Assembly (NCBI GenBank): GCA_024229395.1
Contig: JAAESM010000016.1
Span: forward strand, 1 to 64,000
Direction: 5' to 3'
Source of the DNA: Planctomycetota bacterium
GTDB taxonomy: Bacteria; Planctomycetota; UBA1135
Length of the DNA: 64,000 nucleotides
The notes below the pieces were generated by a model, which made no database searches, had not been told where the DNA came from, and worked only from the letters and a program-made list of their open reading frames with translations. The position numbers were made by a program, and so were the translations under genes. Below, in pieces: positions 15,794-24,296 of this stretch (the stretch's first letter is position 1; the number at the start of each line of letters is the position of its first letter).

Positions 15794-16753
15794 ATGGTCT
15801 TTCTCGCGGGCATTGATGAGGCCGGTTATGGACCCTTCGTTGGTCCAATGACGATGGGCTTCTCGTTGTTTCGTGTGCCGCAGTTGGATTCCGACTTGTG
15901 GCAGATCCTCAGCAAGAGCACCGCGCCAAAACCGGACCGCAAGGACCTGCGCCGCCTGTGGCTGAACGATTCCAAGAAGGTTCACCAAGGCCCTAAGGGT
16001 CGTGGCCGCCTGGAGCGCACCGTGGCAGCCTTCCGCGAGCTGGTCAGTCCCGGCAATGCCTTACTGGATGATTGGCTCAGTGAGCCCCCCGCTGGTAGCG
16101 CCCGTGATCTGCATGCCGCTCCATGGTTCCAGAAGTTGGATGGCGCCTTGTGCCCTAGTGTGGAGCATGACCGCGCGCGCTTAGATGCCGCCGCCGTCCA
16201 TCGCGATCTAGAGAGTGCGGGTTGTGCGGTGCAAGCCTTCGGCGCCCGTGCGGTGCCGGCTGGCGAATGGAATAAGCTACTCGCCTCTACCGGCGGCAAA
16301 GGCAGCGCTAACTTCTCGGTGGCCATGCACTTGGTGCGTCATCTGCTCGAACACACTGGCGACGCCCCCCTACGCATTGAGTTGGATCGCCAAGGTGCAC
16401 GCATGCGTTACGCCGATGTTCTGCGTACCGCGCTGCAACCGCAAGGAATCGAGATTCATGGCGAACGCCCCAGTGGGTCGACCTACTCGTTGAAGTTCCC
16501 AAACCGCAGCGTGCAGTTACGTTTCTCCGAGAGTGCCGACAGCAAGCACTTGCCGGTGGCGTTGGCGTCGTTGGCGGCCAAGCAAACGCGGGAACGCATG
16601 ATGGATGAGTTCAACGCCTGGTGGACGCTCAAGATGCCGGAACTGAAACCGACCAAGGGATATGGCGTCGATGGCAAACGCTGGTTGGCGGAAGTTCAAC
16701 CGCATACGCCGGACAACGGTGTTGCCTTGAACTTGCTGCGCCGCGACCGCTGA
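15794..16753 (+). CDS. Divergent RNase HII-like protein
   Basis: This 319-residue protein carries the RNase HII active-site pattern. GIDEAGYGPFVGP (6-18) has D8 and E9, NDSKK is at 58-62, ELDRQGARMRY has D198, and ADSKHLPVALASLAAKQTRE has D249. KPTKGYGVDGKRWL stands at the usual GYGT position. It is about 100 residues longer than typical RNase HII because of an insert between the DSKK and LDR blocks, and the IDEAG motif has Tyr where Arg is normal (GYG for GRG). RNase HII removes ribonucleotides from DNA; with the GRG Arg lost the specificity may differ. It is probably in one operon with lgt. Confidence 0.75.
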   Translation: MVFLAGIDEAGYGPFVGPMTMGFSLFRVPQLDSDLWQILSKSTAPKPDRKDLRRLWLNDSKKVHQGPKGRGRLERTVAAFRELVSPGNALLDDWLSEPPAGSARDLHAAPWFQKLDGALCPSVEHDRARLDAAAVHRDLESAGCAVQAFGARAVPAGEWNKLLASTGGKGSANFSVAMHLVRHLLEHTGDAPLRIELDRQGARMRYADVLRTALQPQGIEIHGERPSGSTYSLKFPNRSVQLRFSESADSKHLPVALASLAAKQTRERMMDEFNAWWTLKMPELKPTKGYGVDGKRWLAEVQPHTPDNGVALNLLRRDR

Positions 16754-16804
16754 AAGGATGAGAGCAGAGAGGCTGTGCCGCTCAACCCTCAACCTCGCCT
16801 CGGT

Positions 16805-18202
16805 TTAACTGCGAAAACGACGCGCAAAAACGGCGCCGCCACCCAGTATTAACAGCACCCATGCGAGCAGAATCGCAAGGCTTCCTCTCCAAATCGGAGT
16901 TGGAGGTTGGATTCGGGTTGGTGTTGAATGCACCAAATCAGAGAAATCATCCTGGTCTTGCGGGTCACCACTCCAAGAGGCCGCAATGGCATGCTCCATT
17001 CTCACACCAGCAGCTTCAGCCACTGCTTTGTTAAATTCTCGTGCTGCCGCGGGTCCACGGCCAGCAAGTTGCTCCAATGCATTGGTGAAAGCGAGGGTCG
17101 GCGTCGCCAAGCTCATCTTCGAGACAAGCTGTGCAAAGGCATCACCACGCCCTTCACGTCTCTGCATGCGCGCGTCCAGAACAGCAATGCGCATACCTTC
17201 ATTTGCAGCCCTGCGACCAGACATCCGAGGAGTGGGTTCTTTCCCTTTGAGCTCTGGGAAGCGTGCAAAGAGTCCTGCAAAGAGATCGTCTTCATCCATC
17301 TTACTGATCGCGCTTCCGGCATCGCGTGCATCAACCGTTAGGTCGAGTGCAAAATCGCTCGCAGCGAGAGCCGCCGAACGCTCCACACCAATCGACGGGA
17401 TGAGTACACAGAAAACAATCCAGGCCGCACCAAGTGCTACAGCGCCGTGCGACGGGTTGCGGGACACTTGCGCAACAACCCCAAGCAACGCGGTCCAAAA
17501 GGCAACGTAAGCCAACACCAACAGGGTCAATGTGAGCCCGCTTCCGAGATCAGCCCCTGCAGTCAAGACCGCGACGAAGCACAGCAATAGCCCTACCGTT
17601 GCGGCAATTGCACCAACCGCAATGCACCGCGCCCAAATCCAAGTGCGGTCGCCCCCAGACTGGACGCGGACAAGCGGAAGCACTCCGGCGGAACGCTCAT
17701 ATCCACCGACTTCAACTCCAAGAGCCAAGACCAGCAAAGGAAGGAGCAGCGCAAGCACCGTCACCAAATCCAAACCGCCGGCTGCAACTAGGGCAGGGTT
17801 CTCGATCTTGTTGCCTTGCTCCAGCAAGGGGTCAGCAAAGCGGTTCACACGCACGGTTACGGCACCGGATTCCGCCGACGCAAAAGCAATGCTGGAAAGT
17901 GGTGCAGGCATCCGCGCGATGCGAGTTGCTGCGTACATGTCCTGCCAATGCGCCTGACCGAGGTCGACCCAGGAGCGATCCGGAGGCCCCTTCTCACCGT
18001 CGGCAAAATAGCCGAGCGCTTCTGCAATCGACTCTTCCTGCGCCAGCTGGCCTGTATCAATCGCATCTTGCCAGCGGTCGACATCCTGCTGCCCCTGCAC
18101 CAGGACGAATACACCAATCACAAGAACGAGCGGCACCACGAGTAACCGTAGCGGAGAACGCAACAGGTTGCGTAGTTCAAGCACTAAGGCCGTTCGAATC
18201 AC
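16805..18202 (-). CDS. ABC-2 type transporter permease (DUF3526-like)
   Basis: This 465-residue membrane protein has an N-terminal helix (LLVVPLVLVIGVFVLVQ), a large extracytoplasmic loop, a central block of helices (DLVTVLALLLPLLVLALGVEVGGYERSAG and onwards) and a final helix. This is the topology of ABC-2 permeases with a DUF3526-like loop. The ATG overlaps the stop of the preceding permease gene (ATGA at 18199-18202). It is the last gene of the fur-ATPase-permease-permease operon. The substrate is not evident from sequence. Confidence 0.8.
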   Translation of the reverse strand: MIRTALVLELRNLLRSPLRLLVVPLVLVIGVFVLVQGQQDVDRWQDAIDTGQLAQEESIAEALGYFADGEKGPPDRSWVDLGQAHWQDMYAATRIARMPAPLSSIAFASAESGAVTVRVNRFADPLLEQGNKIENPALVAAGGLDLVTVLALLLPLLVLALGVEVGGYERSAGVLPLVRVQSGGDRTWIWARCIAVGAIAATVGLLLCFVAVLTAGADLGSGLTLTLLVLAYVAFWTALLGVVAQVSRNPSHGAVALGAAWIVFCVLIPSIGVERSAALAASDFALDLTVDARDAGSAISKMDEDDLFAGLFARFPELKGKEPTPRMSGRRAANEGMRIAVLDARMQRREGRGDAFAQLVSKMSLATPTLAFTNALEQLAGRGPAAAREFNKAVAEAAGVRMEHAIAASWSGDPQDQDDFSDLVHSTPTRIQPPTPIWRGSLAILLAWVLLILGGGAVFARRFRS

Positions 18203-19614
18203 AGTACACCTCCACGGTGGAGCCGGCGTGCAGTCATCCCAAGAATCGCAGTGGCCCCCACTAGCCAGAAGATAAGAGCGGCGATGTCGGTCTTGGCCCG
18301 ACTAAGCTGCGCGCCAAGTGACAATGGCTCGTAATGGAAGGCTTCAAAACCTGTGTAGAAGTCTTGCGTTGTGGTTCGCCTTCGCTTTCCGTTGGCATCT
18401 AGATGGACTCCAAAGGCGTCTTCTTCATTGAGTTTGCGAACCATCTCGCGACGAAAATCTTCGGTCTCACGCAAGAAGTCGAGGTGACTCGTAAGGCCGG
18501 TGCCGGCCACCGCCATCGATAGGCGATCCGTCGCTTGCAAAGGATTCAAAAAGGAAAAGAATCCTGCAAACGAATACTGTCGCTGCAGATGCTCCTCAAG
18601 TTCACCGAAGTGCTTATCCCAAACCTGTGCGCCGTATTCTTCATCAGCTTGCATGATCAAACCACCCAGATTCACCGGCAGCTCGCTGCGAGAACTGACG
18701 CCGTATTCGTCAAGCACTTGTTGTTCAAGATCCATGCGCCGTTGATCTCTAGGGTTGTGACCATCCATCCCCTGTTCTCGATCTCCCTCCATGGCTGCCT
18801 GAAAAGCATCGCGACCAGGTAATGGTTCGGCCACCGTCGCAGCCATCGCCGCAAGACGAGGCATCACGATGCCGCCGAGAACCCAACAACTAAGCAGGAT
18901 GGTTGCTGCAGTTCCAGGACGTCGGGACCAAGCGGATACGGCTGCAACCACAGCCGCCACCACCCACAAGGTTGTGAAGTGCAAGGCCAGAAATACCACC
19001 GTCCGACCGAGGTCGATCTCTTCAGCGAAAACGAGGTGCGCACCAACCACCAGCAGGCATAGGGCGGCACCGAGGGTCCATAGCGCGAAGGTTTTGGCCA
19101 TGATTAATGCCATTGGCTGCACGCCCTGAAGCCATAACAGCTTTAATCGACCAGACTCACGTTCCGAAGAAACCACGCCAAACCCTGCCAGCACAAGCAC
19201 CAGCGGCGCAAGAAGCTGGAGTACCGTCGACGGTTCAAGGCGGTCGTAGCGCAAAAGACTGGCCGCCTCTTGCTGCGGTTTATGAACAGCCGAGTTCTGG
19301 CGATGGCCCTCGGTATAAATGACCCGCCCGGTGACGGCCTCGAGTCCAGAGTCCAACTTGGCCAGCGGACCACTGGGGCGGAATACGTAGTCACCGTAGT
19401 GAGCGCGCGAATGGGGACTGTCCCCGGTACGCTCGTCCCAAGCGCCTCGAGCCGCGTCGGTCGCTGCGTTCCGGGCGAAATCTTGGCGCGCATGAGTCGA
19501 TGCCGAAGTCCAAGATGAAATCAGGGCAAGAACGACCCCAACTGCGAGGACTACTGCCCCACGACCGTCACGCAGCAACGCACGCCACTCATTTAAAAAG
19601 AGCGTGCGGATCAT
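18199..19614 (-). CDS. ABC-2 type transporter permease
   Basis: This 471-residue protein has the same architecture as its downstream neighbour: one N-terminal helix (VVLAVGVVLALISSW), a periplasmic loop, five or so central helices beginning TVLQLLAPLVLVLAGFGVVSSERESGRLKLL, and a C-terminal helix. The segment ERESGRLKLLWLQGV is the cytoplasmic coupling region typical of ABC-2 permeases. It overlaps the ATPase stop by four bases and probably forms a heterodimer with the next permease. Confidence 0.82.
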   Translation of the reverse strand: MIRTLFLNEWRALLRDGRGAVVLAVGVVLALISSWTSASTHARQDFARNAATDAARGAWDERTGDSPHSRAHYGDYVFRPSGPLAKLDSGLEAVTGRVIYTEGHRQNSAVHKPQQEAASLLRYDRLEPSTVLQLLAPLVLVLAGFGVVSSERESGRLKLLWLQGVQPMALIMAKTFALWTLGAALCLLVVGAHLVFAEEIDLGRTVVFLALHFTTLWVVAAVVAAVSAWSRRPGTAATILLSCWVLGGIVMPRLAAMAATVAEPLPGRDAFQAAMEGDREQGMDGHNPRDQRRMDLEQQVLDEYGVSSRSELPVNLGGLIMQADEEYGAQVWDKHFGELEEHLQRQYSFAGFFSFLNPLQATDRLSMAVAGTGLTSHLDFLRETEDFRREMVRKLNEEDAFGVHLDANGKRRRTTTQDFYTGFEAFHYEPLSLGAQLSRAKTDIAALIFWLVGATAILGMTARRLHRGGVL

Positions 19615-20345
19615 TTCGTGCTTCCTGCTGCCGCTGCAGAACTGTGATCACTGACGATGTCAAGGTATGCAGCCTCAAGATCGCGATCCTTCACCTCGCT
19701 TGCCTTCCATTCAGCACGCAAGCCGCCATTCACCAACAGGCCGACACTGTCACAGGTTTCCCGTGCACGAAACAAATCGTGCGTAGCCATCAACACAGCC
19801 AGACCGTCGCTTGCAAGATTACGGACATGCGTGGATAAATCATGACTTGCACTCGGGTCTAATCCCGAGGACGGTTCGTCGAGAACCACTGCGCGCGCCT
19901 CTTTGGCAAGTGCGATTGCGATACCAACCTTCTGACGCATGCCCTTTGAATAAGTTCCGACCCGCCTTTCATGGGCATCTCCCTGCAGCCCGGCCCGATC
20001 TAAACATTCGGAACATTCACGCCTATTGAGATGGCGCCCAGCAAGGCGCGAAAACAGTTGGAGGTTCTCAATACCCGACAGCAGTGGGTACAGAGCGACA
20101 GACTCAGACACATAAGCAAGAATGCCGCGCGCCCGTTCCGGCTCCGCCGTGACATCGATTCCGCCGACCAGAATGCGCCCGGAAGTTGGCTGTAACAACC
20201 CAGTAATGAGGTTAATGGTCGTCGACTTGCCGGCTCCGTTGGGACCAAGCAGGCCATAGACCTGCCCATCTGGCACCGACAAGCACAAGCCATCCAAGGC
20301 ACGATGGCCTGGATACTCCATGATTACATCTTTCAGTTCGATCAT
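19611..20345 (-). CDS. ABC transporter ATP-binding protein
   Basis: The start at MIELKDVIMEYPGHRAL (ATG 20345) gives 244 residues; the open frame extends upstream, but the domain begins here. Walker A is GLLGPNGAGKST, the signature is YSKGMRQKVGIAIAL (in place of LSGGQ, as in many drug or Nos-type exporters), Walker B is AVVLDEPSSGLDP, and the switch His is in MATHDLF. It powers the two permeases that follow. The gene begins 13 bp after fur ends and is probably controlled by Fur. Confidence 0.92.
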   Translation of the reverse strand: MIELKDVIMEYPGHRALDGLCLSVPDGQVYGLLGPNGAGKSTTINLITGLLQPTSGRILVGGIDVTAEPERARGILAYVSESVALYPLLSGIENLQLFSRLAGRHLNRRECSECLDRAGLQGDAHERRVGTYSKGMRQKVGIAIALAKEARAVVLDEPSSGLDPSASHDLSTHVRNLASDGLAVLMATHDLFRARETCDSVGLLVNGGLRAEWKASEVKDRDLEAAYLDIVSDHSSAAAAGSTK

Positions 20346-20358
20346 TTTCCCTCGAGCT

Positions 20359-20730
20359 TCAGGCGGCCTCACTGCAATCTGCGCAGTGTCCGAACAACAA
20401 GATTTCATGGCCGGTAATTGAGAAGTTCGGTGGCACGATGTTCTCTAGTCCGGGGACACAACCTTCAAGATCAATGGCCCGGTTGCAATCCGAGCAGAGG
20501 AAGTGATGATGATGCTTTAGCCCTGTAGGCTCGTAACGCGTCTGGCCGCCCGGCAAGTTCGCTTCACAAAGCGCCCCAGACTCGACGCCGCGCTTCAAAA
20601 TCCGATAGATCGTGGCAAGCCCAATCCCAGAGGCTTGCAGGGATTGCCAAATTTCGTTCGCGGACAACGGCCCTGACGACTGCTTGAGCAGGGCGTAGAT
20701 AGTTTCAGCATGTTTGGAGGGCGTCCTCAT
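20359..20730 (-). CDS. Fur family metal-responsive repressor
   Basis: This 123-residue protein has the Fur fold. A winged helix (LSANEIWQSLQASGIGLATIYRILKRGVESGAL) is followed by the metal-binding core KHHHHFLCSDCNRAIDL (His cluster with CxxC) and a second CxxC (HCADC) near the C-terminus. Whether it senses iron or zinc (Fur or Zur) cannot be decided from sequence. A strong Fur-box-like palindrome sits three bases upstream of its ATG, so autorepression and control of the following ABC genes are likely. Confidence 0.9.
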   Translation of the reverse strand: MRTPSKHAETIYALLKQSSGPLSANEIWQSLQASGIGLATIYRILKRGVESGALCEANLPGGQTRYEPTGLKHHHHFLCSDCNRAIDLEGCVPGLENIVPPNFSITGHEILLFGHCADCSEAA

Positions 20731-20732
20731 GC

Positions 20733-20760
20733 GAGAAATGATAATCGATTATCGCTTCTC
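20733..20760. promoter_or_regulatory. Fur/Zur-box-like operator
   Basis: The core GATAATCGATTATC (20740-20753) is a perfect 14-bp palindrome. With the flanking GAGAA and TTCTC it forms a 28-bp dyad with two unpaired positions. It resembles GATAAT-type Fur/Zur boxes and ends right at the start codon of the Fur family gene, where binding would block transcription or translation start. Confidence 0.8.
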
Positions 20761-20885
20761 ACACAAGCGGGGCACTGTCATACTGTGAACCTCGCAAGTG
20801 GTGGCGGCCTTGGTCGCGGCCGCGGGCGGGAATCGAATCAAAAACAGAGTTGAGGGAGCAGTTAACGCCCCCACATCTCGCGGAA

Positions 20886-20922
20886 GCGAGCGCTGGCAAC
20901 AGGCAAAAAACGCCAGCTCTCG
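20886..20922 (-). terminator. Possible terminator of the Tex-like gene
   Basis: GCGAGCGCTGGC and GCCAGCTCTCGC form an imperfect stem in the 193-bp gap between the Tex-like gene and the Fur box. A run of six A residues (T on the minus strand) lies in the loop rather than after the stem, so the call is weak. Nothing else is recognised in the gap. Confidence 0.3.
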
Positions 20923-20953
20923 CTGCTCCGCAAATCTATCCGGTTCTGGAAAC

Positions 20954-23203
20954 CTACTTCTTGTTTCCTTCCTTTTGCTGTTCCTGGAAGAACACGTAGA
21001 AAGGGTTGGTCGGATCGAACTCTTCCTTCGGCTTAGCCTTTGGATCCGGTCCGAAGCCACCACCGCGGCCACCTTTGCCGCGCGGCCCACCACGACCACG
21101 GTCACCACCGCGACCGCCACCTGGGCCACCACGACCACCGCCACCTGGGCGGTTGGCGCTACGTTGTTTACGCTGCTCTTCACGCTCCTTCTCTTGCTCT
21201 TCAGTGAGCAGAGACAGACGAATCTTGCGGTTCGCAAGGTCCACCGAAACTACGCGAGCTTCGATCTCTTGGCCAACCTCGAGGACCTCGGATGGATGCT
21301 TGACGAATCGATCTGAGCATTGGCTGACATGCGCCATGCCTTCACGCTCAGCGCCGACATCCAAGAAAGCTCCGTAGTCGGCTAGGTTCTTGACCTTGCC
21401 TTTGACCATCTCGCCGATGCGCAACGACTCAAGCGGGCGACCGCCTTTGCCGCCCTGATGACCGTGGCCACCACCTTGGAAACGCAGACGCGAACGACGT
21501 GGCTTGGACAAGCCTTCGCGGACACGCGTGATGATTCCATCCTGGTGCTGCTCGCCTTCCAGCGCAGCACTCCAATCCATCTGGTTGATGCGACCTGGCT
21601 CCTTCAGCAAATCACCCAACTTGGCTTTGGAGCCAGCAATCGTGGCCTGCAGAGGGCGGTAATACATTGGGTGCAGCGGGCGCGCATCGAGTGGTTCATC
21701 ACCACCGCGGACACGCAGGATGCAGCATGCAGCACGCCAATCCTGAGCACTGATGGCAATGCGCTCGAACAAGTCGTGGAGCGAACGGAATGGTGCGGTA
21801 CTACGCTCGGCCAAGACGGCCTCGGCATCAAGACCGGGCACCAAGCGCAACATGTCGCCAGGGGCCGTGTTCACATCGACGCCACGCTGGGTTAGCAGCG
21901 AGCGAAGGAAGGTGACCTCGAAGTCATCCAAGATGCGGTGATTGATCTCGCCGCGGTATGGGATGAAGGCACGCACGATGTGTGGCGTGTGGAAAGCCGC
22001 AGCGCGCGGATCCGAAGCCAAGGTGGCAACCAGGAATGCCTGACGCTCATCGTGACTCAGCAGAGCCTCGGTGGAACGACGTGCGACCTCGCGCAACATA
22101 GTCTTGACCACAGCCAAAGGCACCATGCTGATGCGTGGTTTATTCGGCAGCGCCTTGATGACCTTCTGGCCAGCGTTGCGGGTTGCCGAATCGGCTTGCA
22201 TGGCGGCGAGCGAAACTTGCTCTTCGCCAAGGAAACGAGCCAAGTCCGCAGCCATGGTCTCTGACTTGACGTCGACCTCGATGGTGCGTGGAGTTTCTGA
22301 CGAGCCATGACTTGCAGCCACGACCACCTTGCCTTTGCGCGAAGCACATAGGCCAAGCACCAAGCCTTCTTGGCGACCGCGGTCCAAGGAACGTTCGACT
22401 TGTTCCCACCCGCTTTGCAATGCCAAGTCTTCAGCGCGACGCTTGAGGATGGCACGCAACTGTTGGACCAGCCGTGGCAAACGCTCACGCGTGACGAACT
22501 CTAGGAACAGGCTGCGATAGCTGTCTTTCTCTTGTGCCGGGTAGCTCGACAAACCGTCGAACAACTTGGTGACAGTTGCGCGTGGCAGGTCGAACTCGAC
22601 CTTGACGGCATGCGCGCGTTCGGCGCGACGCAACAACAAGTATGCCGATGGATCGATCCCCGAGATTACTTGGGCATCGTGGGTCAGGTGGTGAAAACGC
22701 TTCTGGTCTTCACTTGGGTTCTCGACCGGGTTGACCGCGATGGTGCCTTCCTTGTCGAAAGCACTGTGCAGTTGGCGAGCCAAGTCACTGTCGCCGCGCA
22801 AGGCGTCGAGGAAAGCGACATGCTCTTCCTTTTCCGGCGCAGTGAAGTCAGCCGGCGCATGCGAAGGATGTAAAGCCAGACCTGCATCTTCAAGTTCCCC
22901 TTCACTCATGGTGGTCTCCACCATTGTAATCGCTGAAGCGAAATCCTCTTCACGACCTTCGAAGGATCGCAACAGGTTCGCCCGTCGGCGCTCGATGCTT
23001 TCCGCTTGACGCAAGCGCTCAAGCAGGAGTTCGAAGCCGAAGGCGTGTGGGAATTGACCTGCGAGGGATGGTTCGGCGCAACGCAGGTAGACAGGGAACT
23101 CCCCTGCAGCGATACCATCGCGCAGAGCGTTCAGAACTGGAACTTTGAGTCCCAGAAAGCGTGCGAGATTGGTCTCGCCGCTGGGCTTACGTGGAGTGGA
23201 CAT
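20954..23203 (-). CDS. Tex-like S1 RNA-binding protein with RGG-rich tail
   Basis: This 749-residue protein follows Tex domain order: a helical N-terminus, a YqgF-like RNase H fold (LVLGLCASRKGKVVVAA), a helix-hairpin-helix part (VDVNTAPGDMLRLVPGLDAEAVL) and an S1 domain near 590-667 (GEMVKGKVKNLADYGAFLDVG). Similarity to Tex is recognisable but weak in the first half. The C-terminal 80 residues carry a long Gly/Arg stretch with repeated RGG and GRGG units, then a charged end. RGG tails bind RNA in other proteins. Tex-type proteins act in transcription or RNA turnover, so a similar role is inferred. Confidence 0.75.
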   Translation of the reverse strand: MSTPRKPSGETNLARFLGLKVPVLNALRDGIAAGEFPVYLRCAEPSLAGQFPHAFGFELLLERLRQAESIERRRANLLRSFEGREEDFASAITMVETTMSEGELEDAGLALHPSHAPADFTAPEKEEHVAFLDALRGDSDLARQLHSAFDKEGTIAVNPVENPSEDQKRFHHLTHDAQVISGIDPSAYLLLRRAERAHAVKVEFDLPRATVTKLFDGLSSYPAQEKDSYRSLFLEFVTRERLPRLVQQLRAILKRRAEDLALQSGWEQVERSLDRGRQEGLVLGLCASRKGKVVVAASHGSSETPRTIEVDVKSETMAADLARFLGEEQVSLAAMQADSATRNAGQKVIKALPNKPRISMVPLAVVKTMLREVARRSTEALLSHDERQAFLVATLASDPRAAAFHTPHIVRAFIPYRGEINHRILDDFEVTFLRSLLTQRGVDVNTAPGDMLRLVPGLDAEAVLAERSTAPFRSLHDLFERIAISAQDWRAACCILRVRGGDEPLDARPLHPMYYRPLQATIAGSKAKLGDLLKEPGRINQMDWSAALEGEQHQDGIITRVREGLSKPRRSRLRFQGGGHGHQGGKGGRPLESLRIGEMVKGKVKNLADYGAFLDVGAEREGMAHVSQCSDRFVKHPSEVLEVGQEIEARVVSVDLANRKIRLSLLTEEQEKEREEQRKQRSANRPGGGGRGGPGGGRGGDRGRGGPRGKGGRGGGFGPDPKAKPKEEFDPTNPFYVFFQEQQKEGNKK

Positions 23204-23295
23204 GACGCACAGATTCTATCAGGTCGTCGGCAATGTGCTCCTTTCCCGAGGCAACATCCGCAATCGAGGATTGTGCTTAAATGGAAGCAAAAGAA

Positions 23296-23330
23296 AATCC
23301 CCCCCCGATCGCAGTGCAATCGGGGGGATT
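23296..23330 (-). terminator. Rho-independent terminator of the secreted-protein gene
   Basis: AATC plus a C-run pairs with a G-run plus GATT around an 8-nt loop. On the minus strand it is followed by TTTTCTTTTG. It lies 27 bp beyond the stop codon of the gene at 23357. Confidence 0.85.
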
Positions 23331-23356
23331 AAGGAAGGCTGAACTTGAACTCGGCC

Positions 23357-24148
23357 TTAGAGAATCACTGGGTTCGAAACTGAGTGATCCAACTGGTCAA
23401 CAATCTGAACCGTCTTGCCGCAGACGCTGGCTGGCACGTACGCGGTGAAGGTGTTGGCCATGGTGGTTGCGATCTGTGGGTTCGCGATCAGCAAGTCGAC
23501 GCCACGTACGGTCGTGTTACCTGCATCACCATAAACAACCCAGTAGCTACCGCTGCCGTGGGTAGCAGTCAGAGTCATCATGCCGCCACAAGTGCCACTG
23601 ATGGCCAAGGTCAAGGTTGGTGGAACCATGTAAGTCTCGAAGGTGAGACGGGTCAGGGTCTCCAGGTTCTGGTGCTCGTAGAACGGAGGCAGATAGTAGG
23701 TATTCGGCCAGCCTTGGTTGCCGGTCAGGTCGACGCTAGAGGTGTAGTTCACTCCATCGCCAACTCGAATGGTGAAGATGTCGTAGACATCAAACACCAG
23801 GTTGGCGGAGCTGCAGTCAACCCACACCCACTCCCAGCCCAATGTCGAAGTGACGTAAGCAGTGCCTTGCCAATCTGGGGTAGTGCCCACTGGGTGCGGC
23901 CCGGGGCCATCGAAAATCGCCACGGGCAAACCATTGGCGACGTTTTGTGAAGCCATGCGAATCTTGAAGCCCTCCAATGCACCTGCCACACCGACTTGAA
24001 TGTCCTGCTGCATGTCATTGAAGTACCCCATATTCCAAGCAACATTGGTGTGGAGTTCAGACTGATCAAGGGTGCCGGTTTGAGCGGTCGCCGATCCAGC
24101 AAAGCTCAGTGCCAGAACCGGAAAGAGGATGGAGAGGACTTTTTTCAT
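23357..24148 (-). CDS. Secreted protein of planctomycete type, function unknown
   Basis: This 263-residue protein has a classic signal peptide ending ATAQ (about residue 23). The mature part is rich in aromatic residues and Gly, with GWEWVWVDCSSANLVFDVYDIFTIRVGDG forming a likely beta-sandwich. The last 80 residues (TLTLAISGTCGGMMTLTATHGSG up to SNPVIL) resemble the short Ig-like C-terminal module common in secreted proteins of some Planctomycetota. No catalytic motif is seen. It stands alone between two terminators. Confidence 0.75.
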   Translation of the reverse strand: MKKVLSILFPVLALSFAGSATAQTGTLDQSELHTNVAWNMGYFNDMQQDIQVGVAGALEGFKIRMASQNVANGLPVAIFDGPGPHPVGTTPDWQGTAYVTSTLGWEWVWVDCSSANLVFDVYDIFTIRVGDGVNYTSSVDLTGNQGWPNTYYLPPFYEHQNLETLTRLTFETYMVPPTLTLAISGTCGGMMTLTATHGSGSYWVVYGDAGNTTVRGVDLLIANPQIATTMANTFTAYVPASVCGKTVQIVDQLDHSVSNPVIL

Positions 24149-24215
24149 GAGGTTGTCTTGCTCAGGCGCCTGCCGGGAACTCTGTGCTGCCTGGTGGTGA
24201 GCCCATAATAGCAGA

Positions 24216-24247
24216 AAACTTCCCCAGGGAAGACCCCGGGGAAGTTT
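24216..24247 (-). terminator. Rho-independent terminator of fusA
   Basis: AAACTTCCCC (24216-24225) pairs with GGGGAAGTTT (24238-24247). On the minus strand the stem is followed by TTTTCTG. It lies about 50 bp beyond the fusA stop. Confidence 0.8.
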
Positions 24248-24296
24248 ATCTTTGCCTCCAGCGTGGCTGGAACGGCCTATTTTTCGGCGTTTAAGC

